A DNA stretch of 64,000 nucleotides from the NCBI GenBank assembly GCA_963383645.1, contig OY726563.1, forward strand, positions 38,779,831 through 38,843,830, given 5' to 3'. A program made the position numbers and the translations under genes. The notes beneath the pieces were generated by a model that had not been told where the DNA came from, ran no database searches, and was given only the letters and a program-made list of their open reading frames with translations. Origin of the DNA: Muscardinus avellanarius (lineage: Eukaryota > Chordata > Mammalia > Rodentia > Gliridae). Shown in pieces: positions 56,880 through 64,000 of this stretch (position 1 is its first letter; the number at the start of each line of letters is the position of its first letter).

Positions 56880-57080
56880 CAGGGGGATGCTCTTCCACCA
56901 TGGTGAGAGTATAAATTAGTATAGTTATGATACAAAACAGCATGGAAATTCCTTGAAAACAGAAAATACAACTACCATATGATCCAATAGTTCCACTACT
57001 GAGTATATATCCAAAGGAGTTGGAATCAGTATATTGACAAGACATCTACACTCACATTTCTATTACAGCATTGTTCAAAA
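56880..57080 (+). mobile_element. L1 ORF2 C-terminal fragment
   Basis: CAACTACCATATGATCCAAT, then ACTGAGTATATATCCAAAGG. A short piece from the ORF2 C-terminus that immediately precedes an RT-region L1 fragment, so it is a separate insertion or a rearranged piece. Confidence 0.65.
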
Positions 57081-57084
57081 TAAT

Positions 57085-59470
57085 CAAGACACAGATTCAA
57101 CACAGCAATAAGACAAGAGAAGGATATCAAAGGAATTCAAATAGGAAAAGAGGAATTAAAATTATTTTTGTTTGCAATGACATGATCCTATATGTAGAAG
57201 ACCAAAAAAAAAAAAAAACTCAGCCAAAAGACTACTGAAACTGTTTAACCAATTCAGCAAAGTGGCAGGATATAAAAATCAACCTAAAGAAATCAGTTTC
57301 TTTTCTATATACCAACAGTGAATCAATGAAGAAAAAAATAAAGAAAACAATTCCATTCACAATAACCTCAAAAACCAATAAAATAACTAGGAATAAACCT
57401 AACCAAAGATATAAAAGACCTCTACAATGAAAATTATAAAACATTAAAGAAAGAAATTGAAGAAGACCTTGGAAGATGGAAAGATCTCCCTTGCTCATGT
57501 GTAGGCAGAATAAATATTATCAAAATGGTTGTTCTGCCAAAAGTGATCTACAGATTCAATGCAATTCCTATCAAAATACCAATGATATTCTTCATAGACC
57601 TAGAAAAATCAGTTATGAATTTCATATGGAGAAACAAAAGACCCAGAATAGCCAAACCAATTCTCAACAGTAAGAACCATGCAAGATGCATCACAATTCC
57701 TAACTTCAAATTATACTACAGAGCCATAGTAGTTAAAACAGCATGGTATTGACACAAAACAGGCACACAGACCAGTGGGACAGAATAGAAGATAAAGAAA
57801 CAAGCCCATACACTTATAATCAACTTATCTTTGACAAAGAGCCCAAACTCATACACTGGAGAAATAACAGTCTTTTCAACAAATGGTGCTGGAACAAGTG
57901 GCTATTCATTTGTAGATAGATGGAACTAAATCCCTACCTCTCACCATGCATAGGAATAAACTTGAGATGAATCAAAGACCTGGAAATCAGATCAGAGACT
58001 GTGAAGCTATTAGAAGATGGCATAGGTTCAACATTCCAACATATAGGCACAGGTAGTAACTTCCTCAACAAGACCACCAAAGCGCAGGAAATTGAAACAA
58101 CAATTAATAAGTGGGATGGCATCAAACTAAAGTTCCTGCTCATCAAAGGAAATCATCAAGAATCTAAAGAAATAGTGTGAGCATGGAAAGGAAGGAGGGG
58201 GAGGGAAGGGTTTATGGATTGGGTAAGGGCTGATTGGGTGATATGTGCATGTATATCTCCACAAGTTTTTTATTTCATGAAGATGAATGACTACAATGCA
58301 CCAATAAAATTTATTAAAAATAAGCAAAACAAAAAAAATAAAGAGATAGTGTGGGAATTTGATAGGGGCTAATTGGATGTGTGCATGTATGCCTCCACCA
58401 TCTTGTACCACATTAAGATGTATGACTACAATGCACCAATAAATTTTTTTTAATCTAAAGAGAAAGCCTACAGGATGAGAGAAGATCTTTACCAGCTACC
58501 CCTCTCATAGAGGGCTAATATTTAGAATATACAAAGAGCTCAAAAGACTTTACACTAGCAAAGCAAATAACCCAATTAAGAAATGGGCATCTGAATTCAA
58601 TAGACATTTCACAAAAGAAGAGATACAAAAGGCCAATAGATGCATGAAAAAATGTTCGACATCATTAGCAATCAGGGAGACACAAATAAAAACTACACTT
58701 GAGATTCCAATAACCCCAATCAGAGTGGCAAGCATAAAGAAATCAAATAACAACAAATGCTGGCAAGGATGTGGGGAAAGAGGAACTCTTTTACACTGTT
58801 GGTGGGAATGTAAACTAGTTCAGCAGCTATGGAGATCTGTGTGGAGATTCCTAAGAAAGGTGGGAATAGATCCACCATAAGATCCAGTTATACCAGTACT
58901 GGGTATTTCCAAAGGGGTTGAAATCAGAGAACTACAGTAACATACGAATACCCATGTTCATAGCAGCACAATTTGCAATAGCTAAAATATGGAACCAACC
59001 TAGGTCTCCATCAGAAGATGAATGGATTACAAAATTATATAAAATACACACAATAGAATTCTACTCAGCAATAAAGAACAAAATCATGTCACTCGTGAGA
59101 AGATGGAAAGACCTGGAGAACATTATGTTATGTGAAAACAGCCAAGCACTGAAAGAGAAGGGACATATGTTTTCTCCAATATGCTCAAGCTAGGGAATAT
59201 TAAGGATACCAGAGGGATTCCAGATAATGGAGGGAAGCCTCAGTGAAACCAGGAAGGAAGGGTAGGGGAGAAAGAAGGCTGAGGTTTATTAATGGAAAAG
59301 ATACATGTGACTCTGTGTATACATGTGATTATAACATTGTTATCCTGGACACTCAGTTTTGGGAAGGAGGAAAAGGGGAAGCAGAGGGAGGCATCAAGTA
59401 CTGTGTGAATATATGCCATTGTCAACATGACCCATATTATGATGTGAGACTATAGTGCACCAAAAAAATA
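57085..59470 (+). mobile_element. 5'-truncated L1, ORF2 from RT to 3'UTR
   Basis: Begins at the RT palm (AGACAAGAGAAGGATATCAA) and runs through the ORF2 C-terminus (SLAIRETQIKTTLE and HCWWECKLVQQLWRSVW near 58650-58840) to a 3'UTR ending ATAGTGCACCAAAAAAATAT. The catalytic FADD codons are lost through a one-base deletion (TTTGCAATGACATG near 57172). Two L1 stubs are nested at 58171-58451. Confidence 0.85.
58171..58451 (+). mobile_element. Two nested L1 3' stubs
   Basis: An outer stub begins at about 58171 and resumes at 58354-58451. Its TSD is AATCTAAAGA (58161-58170 and 58452-58461). An inner stub (58180-58339) sits in its first bases with TSD AAAGAAATAGTGTG / AAAGAGATAGTGTG (58166-58179 and 58340-58353). 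Both end in CACCAATAAA-type 3' ends. Confidence 0.75.
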
Positions 59471-59486
59471 TATATATATATATATA
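59468..59486 (+). repeat. (TA)n microsatellite at the L1 tail
   Basis: About 9 TA units, grown from the L1 A-tail. Confidence 0.85.
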
Positions 59487-59498
59487 CACACATATATA

Positions 59499-60156
59499 TG
59501 CCAGGAATAGTAGAGCACATTTGTAATCCTTGTACTTGAAAGGCTCAGGCAAGAGTATCACAGGTCCAAGGCCAGCCTCAGCAATTTAGCAAGACCCTAA
59601 GCAACTTAGTAAGACCCTGTTTCAAAATATGAAATAAAAAGAGCCAGCCATGGTGTAGCTTGCCTGTAACCCCAGTACTTGGGAGCCTGAGGCAGGAATA
59701 TGGCTGGTAAGATGCCACCCTCAGCAATTTAGTGAGGCCTTTAGCAATTTATCAAGATCCTGTTTAAAAAATAGAAAATAAAATAGGGCTGGAGGTGAAG
59801 CTCAGAGTTAGAATGCTCCTGGGTTCTGTACCCAGTACCACCAAAAATTTCGTTTTGATTAAATATAAAAAGGGTTGGGGTGTATCTTGGAGGTAGAATG
59901 CCTCTGGGTTCAATCTCTGGTACAAAAATAAAATAAAATAAAATGTTTTTGAAAGTAAAAGTAAGCTATGCATGGTAGCATGCGTCTATAATCCCTGTAC
60001 TTGGGAGGCTGGGACAGGAGGATTGCAGGTTTGAGAACAGCCTCAGCAAGTAGTGAGACGCTCATCAACCTAGAGAGACCTTTTTAAAAAATAAATAAAA
60101 TAGGGCTGGGGATGTATCTCAGAGATAGAATGCCCCTGAGTTCAATGCTCACTCCC
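59499..60156 (+). mobile_element. Cluster of B1-dID SINEs (four units, all forward)
   Basis: A B1 half without ID half (59499-59640), a full dimer (59643-59842), an isolated ID-like half (59870-59925, GGTTGGGGTGTATCTTGGAG) and another full dimer (59961-60156). The isolated ID-like unit may be a 5'-truncated dimer. Confidence 0.75.
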
Positions 60157-60569
60157 ACATATACACACAAAAAAGGAAAAGGAATAACCATCCTCACTTT
60201 TCAAAATTGGGCTTCTATTTTGTAATTCTATGACAAAAAAATAGAAAAAATATTTCTATTAGAAATATCAATTTGATGAAACTTCCATGAGGAAAAGGCC
60301 ACTTATAAAGTTTCAAAGTATCTTTTCCAAAATTATATATTGATAGGACAAAATAGTAACTTTGCAGTTGATTATTAACCTGGAAAACACCAGCTGAACT
60401 GAATGAACAAAGCTTAACATCACCACGATTGATTAAACATGAGCGTGTCCCTTTTGATATATAGTATATGCTAAGAAAATGATACAATATTTTTAAAATA
60501 GTGTTCCTGGCAAACATTCAAACCTAAATTTGTCTGAAAAACCCAAGTTGAACATTCTAAAAATCATTA
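60157..60569. other. Unique AT-rich sequence
   Basis: No gene or repeat that I recognise. Confidence 0.4.
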
Positions 60570-60757
60570 TGAGCTGGGCGTGGTGGCACATGCTTGTAAT
60601 CCCCGTGCTTGGGAGGCAGAGACAGGAGGATCGCACAGGTTCGAGGCCAGTCTCGCTGGCTTAAGAGACCCTCTTTCCAAATTTAAAAAATATAAAATAG
60701 GTCTGGGGCTGTAACGCAGAGGTAGAAGGGTTTCCAGGAACCCCAGCACCACCAAAT
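60570..60757 (+). mobile_element. B1-dID SINE, altered-tRNA-half subfamily
   Basis: GAGCTGGGCGTGGTGGCACA to GGTTTCCAGGAACCCCAGCA. It shares with 38660-38856 and 44745-45125 the features CTCGCTGGCTTAAGAGACCC and TAACGCAGAGGTAGAAGGGT. Confidence 0.85.
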
Positions 60758-61268
60758 AAATAAAATAAAATAAAAAATTAAAAAAAATTAATCATTATGA
60801 AATGGTGATGAATGATTACAAAATGCTGAAGAGATATTTTGGATTGAAGGTGACTTAGAAGACACAGCGGCCAAAGGCAATGTGTGACCCTGAATGGAAT
60901 TGGGATTAGAAAAACTCAAAATACCCATAAATATTTTTGTTGGAATAATTGTGGGATTTGAATAATGAGTGAGAAGTAAATATTAGCATTTTATCAACAC
61001 TAATTCCCTGAGTTTTATTGTAAGTTATGGTGTGATCATTTAAGAAAATGTTCTTATTCTTATTTGAGAGTATTCAGTTTGAGAAAATCCCATACACAAA
61101 CTGAGAAGAAGACAGAATGAGAAAATAAGGCAGATGGGGAAAATAAGAATAACTGGTAGATTTGGTTGAAGAGTGTAGGCAAAATCTTCACAGTATTCAT
61201 GGAGCTTGAAATTTTATCAAAGTAAAAAGTTAACAAATGAATAACTTTGTTAAAGGTTATGGTTTGAA
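60758..61268. other. Unique AT-rich sequence
   Basis: No gene or repeat that I recognise. It ends at the L1 5' terminus. Confidence 0.4.
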
Positions 61269-62331
61269 GACTTCCGGGAAGATGGCGACCGAGAAAAGTG
61301 GGGCTTGAGAGCCCCGCTAACAACAAATCTCCATTACCACAAAATCAGCGCCTTTCAAAGCCAGAAAACAACATCACCAGAGAAACAAAAAAAATCACCA
61401 GGCTCCAGAGAGAAAGCGGACTGAGAACACGCCCGAGGACGCGGCTTCACGCCCGAGGATGCGGCAGCAGCGCCATACTGCCGGTGGCATGGGCGAATTC
61501 ACGGAACGGCCACAGAAAGCCGAGGGGAGCCGCTGCGGAATAGCCAGGCGGGATTTCTCGGCGCAGAGGGCATCTAAAGCTCCCAGTGGCTGAGCTCAGC
61601 ACACGCTGCAGGGATTCAGAGTGGAAATCAAAACCAAGAAAAAAAAATGCCAGCCTCACAGACGAAGACGTAGCAGCGGCGCCATATTGCCACCGGCGAC
61701 GGCAGCACCGAATTCACCGAATTCAGTACAGCTACATCTGCATACACAAGAACAGTGAGTCAAATTGCGGGCCACAGAGGAGAAATCCCAGTACTGTACT
61801 CACTGGGACTTGACCCAGTGGGAGAGGGGCGGTGGCAGTGATATCACACCATAGGAGAACGTGCAACCTGGCACCCCCCACAGTCTAAAGCAGCCTCTAT
61901 CAACTCTTTGGTCGGAGACTCTGTGATACAACCCAGTAAAGGAGTAGTGGGGTCTGAGATACTACTGACTCGAGATCCAGAGCACCTTAAGTGAAGTCAT
62001 AGTGACCCAAGGGAAGAACCCAGAGAAGGCACAAACTTCCGAAATCATGGGAAACAGGAATAACACTGGAGCAATGAATGCTCACAACCCCACAACATCA
62101 GAACCGGATAAAACAGAAAATCAGAGATTTCTATAAGATCAAATCAGGAAAATAACTGTAGAAATAATAGAGGTGCTTCGAAAAGAACTCAGAGAGAGCC
62201 AAAAAAGAGGTAAAGGATGCAATTAATGAAGTAAAGGTCTCAATTCAAAGCACAAACAACCGATTAGAACACATGGAGAACAGAATCTCGCTCTTAGAAG
62301 ATGAGCAATTCAAAAATGAGCGCATAGTTTC
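61269..62331 (+). mobile_element. L1 5'UTR and ORF1 start, interrupted
   Basis: Canonical 5' end with intact AAGATGGCG (61279-61287), a CpG-rich 5'UTR of about 778 bp, and ORF1 from ATG at 62047. It breaks off within ORF1 at about codon 95, where the poly(T) of an opposite-strand chimeric element begins. The rest of this L1 presumably continues beyond the window. Confidence 0.85.
62047..62331 (+). pseudogene. ORF1 (LINE-1): L1 ORF1 N-terminus, interrupted
   Basis: Begins MGNRNNTGAMNAHNPTTSEP-like. An early in-frame TAA follows QRFL (near 62131), and a one-base insertion occurs near 62200. The visible part covers only the N-terminal region and the start of the coiled coil, then the chimeric element interrupts it. 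Not functional. Confidence 0.8.
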
Positions 62332-64000
62332 TTTTTTTTTTAATTTTATTTTATTGGTGCACTGTTTTCATACATCATAGTGGGATACAAACTTTTGTAG
62401 ACATACATGCACACATCGCCCAGTCAGCCCCCACCCGATCCCCACCCCATTCTCTCCCCATCCCTCCCTCCCATGCTTGGCTTAGTGGTTGACATCTAGT
62501 ATTATAGCAATTTATCAAAAATTAAAAATGATAATCTCACATAACAGTTTCATTTGTCTGATACCAAGCTTTTGATGACTTAAAGATAACATTTCAATAT
62601 TTCTTTTTGCTTTCTTTCTTACCAGAGAATATTTTTTTCTTTTTTTTAGGTGAAACTATCATATATTTATTTTTCAGAAAAAAATCTATCCTGATATGGA
62701 ATATGGACTCTAGATACCCAAAACAATCTCGAAGCAAAAACAAAGCTAGAAGATGTATATTTTCTGATTTCAAACCATATAAAGCTACAATAATTGAAAC
62801 AGTGTAGTACTATTCTAAAGGCAGATATATAAACCATTGGAGTTAAATAAAAGCCTAGAGCTAAATTCTTCCCTATATTGTCAAGTTATTTTTGACAAGG
62901 TTTCCACGAATATTTGGTGGTGGAAAAAATAATCTTTTAACTAAATATTGTTAAAAAATAATAATTACATGGAAAAGAATAAAGTTGGACCCTTACCTAA
63001 TCCCATATACAAATATTAACTCAAAATAGATAAAAGACCTAAATATACATCTTAAGACTATAAACTTTTAGGAGAAAATCTGGGTCATAAAACCTCACAA
63101 CATTGAAATTGGCAGTGATTTCTTGGTTATGATTTCAATGGCACAGGCAACAGAAGAGTATACAAACTCCCTAAAAAATAAAAAACATATTGTATATCCA
63201 AAGACAATGTAAACAGAGTTAACAGTTACTAATAGAATGGGATAAAATATTTCCAATTGCTATATCTGAAGGTATATTAATATTCCAACTAGAAATCCTA
63301 AAAATTAACAACAATAAAGGCAAACAATACAATTTAGAGATAGGTAAAAGACTAACATAAATAATGAATCTCCACAGATAACCAATCTTAGTTGTCCGTT
63401 GGATGGAAAATCTTGTTTCTCTGGTTCTGGTGAGTGTTACCTATTTCTTCTTTGTAGTTAGTCTCTTTGAGTATTTTCTCTAGCGCTGGTTTTGAAGACA
63501 TAAATTCCTTCAGTTTCTGTTTGTCATGGAAGCTTCTTATTTCTCCATCTAATTTGATAGAAAGTTTTGCTGGATAGGAAATTTTTGGCTGGAAGTTGTT
63601 TTCTTTCAGAGTTTGGAATATGTTACTCCAAGCCCTTCTGGCTCTCATGACTTGGTTTGGGAAGTCTGGAGTGATTCTAATTGGTTTGCCTCTGAATGTC
63701 ACTTGGCCCTTTGTTTTTGTTGCCTTTAAGATTCTCTGCTTGGCTTCCACATTGGTCATTTTGACAATTATATGGCGTGGGGATCCTCTTATCGGATCCT
63801 GTCTAAAGGGAGTTCTATAAGTTTCCTGGATCTGTGTATCAACCTCTTGCTCTATATTTGGAAAATTTTCTGCTATTACTTCCTTGAAGAGATTGTTGAT
63901 CCCTTTGGTATCACTTTCTTTTCCCTCCTCTATTCCAGTTATTCTTAGGTTAGCTCTCTTAAGATGGGCCCATATTTCTTCAATGTCAGATTCCTGCTGT
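62332..64000 (-). mobile_element. Chimeric ORF2-less L1 element, copy 2 (runs off the window)
   Basis: Same order as copy 1 at 19271-22033: poly(A)/3'UTR (62332-62497), AT-rich spacer (62498-62690), inverted old L1 ORF2 fragment (62690-63358, forward), the common 33-bp extension, then ORF1 from 63388 rightward. The distance from the left end to the ORF1 stop is 1056 bp here against 1057 bp in copy 1, with scattered substitutions and small indels. It is inserted into the ORF1 of a forward L1, a different target from copy 1, so the two are independent insertions. Confidence 0.85.
63388..64000 (-). CDS. ORF1 (LINE-1): L1 ORF1 of chimeric copy 2 (C-terminal part, open)
   Basis: The stop TAA is the complement of 63388-63390. 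The frame is open over all of the visible 204 codons up to the window edge, covering the RRM-like core (LRITGIEE, ESDTKGINNLF) and the complete C-terminal domain (PDFPNQVMRARRAWSNIF to IFHPTDN). The N-terminal third and start lie outside the window. This is the best-preserved ORF1 here and belongs to an element without ORF2. Whether the whole frame is intact is unknown. Confidence 0.8.
   Translation of the reverse strand, partial: QQESDIEEIWAHLKRANLRITGIEEGKESDTKGINNLFKEVIAENFPNIEQEVDTQIQETYRTPFRQDPIRGSPRHIIVKMTNVEAKQRILKATKTKGQVTFRGKPIRITPDFPNQVMRARRAWSNIFQTLKENNFQPKISYPAKLSIKLDGEIRSFHDKQKLKEFMSSKPALEKILKETNYKEEIGNTHQNQRNKIFHPTDN

Noticed and set aside
61269..64000. Single L1 with 5' inversion
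   Set aside because: The forward 5' part lies outside the poly(A) end of the reverse element. Insertion of the reverse element into a forward L1 explains the order; an inversion does not.
1..64000. CRISPR array, operon or other prokaryotic system
   Set aside because: The window is mammalian by its SINE, L1, MaLR and MER content. The tandem repeats seen are microsatellites and L1 monomers.

Overview
The window is repeat-dense mammalian nuclear DNA. I see no host protein-coding exon, no functional rRNA or tRNA gene, and nothing prokaryotic. The dominant SINE is a dimer of a 7SL-derived B1 unit joined to a tRNA-Ala/ID-like unit. This B1-dID/'MEN' type is known from squirrels and close relatives, and neither Alu nor B2 is present, so the source is most likely a sciurid (squirrel/marmot) rodent. 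The long open frames belong to LINE-1 (L1).

Layout. 1-624: reverse-strand L1 5'UTR cut by the window edge. 625-11.7 kb: intergenic sequence with scattered SINEs, an ERVL-MaLR solo LTR inserted inside a SINE, and a MER20 copy. 11.8-16.1 kb: one 4.27 kb reverse-strand insertion bounded by a perfect 15-bp target-site duplication (TSD). It joins an L1 5'UTR and ORF1 to about 2.5 kb of non-L1 DNA. 17.1-23.6 kb: a three-level L1 nest whose innermost member is a chimeric, ORF2-less L1 (19271-22033). 25.5-31.9 kb: a full-length but inactivated forward L1. 33-38 kb and 42-48 kb: old L1 fragments, SINE clusters, a solo LTR and an inverted SINE hairpin. 48-56 kb: mostly unique sequence with MaLR LTRs and a short DNA transposon. 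57-59.5 kb: another old forward L1 carrying nested L1 stubs. 61.3-64 kb: a forward L1 5' half interrupted by a second copy of the chimeric ORF2-less element, which runs off the window.

Most interesting result. The window holds two copies of a compact non-autonomous retrotransposon with the same parts in the same order: L1 5'UTR/promoter, ORF1, an inverted fragment of an older L1 ORF2, a spacer, then an L1 3'UTR and poly(A). ORF2 is missing. The copies sit at different targets (19271-22033 and 62332->64000). A third insertion (11811-16076) shares the 5'UTR-ORF1 unit and the same 33-bp extension past the ORF1 stop, but continues into unrelated DNA. Together they suggest a lineage of ORF1-only 'half-L1' elements, presumably mobilised in trans by ORF2p of intact L1s. 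It resembles the known HAL1 concept but differs in structure. Repeat-family names rest on recognition by eye, without a database search; boundaries are good to a few bases where a TSD or L1 terminus is visible and to tens of bases elsewhere.
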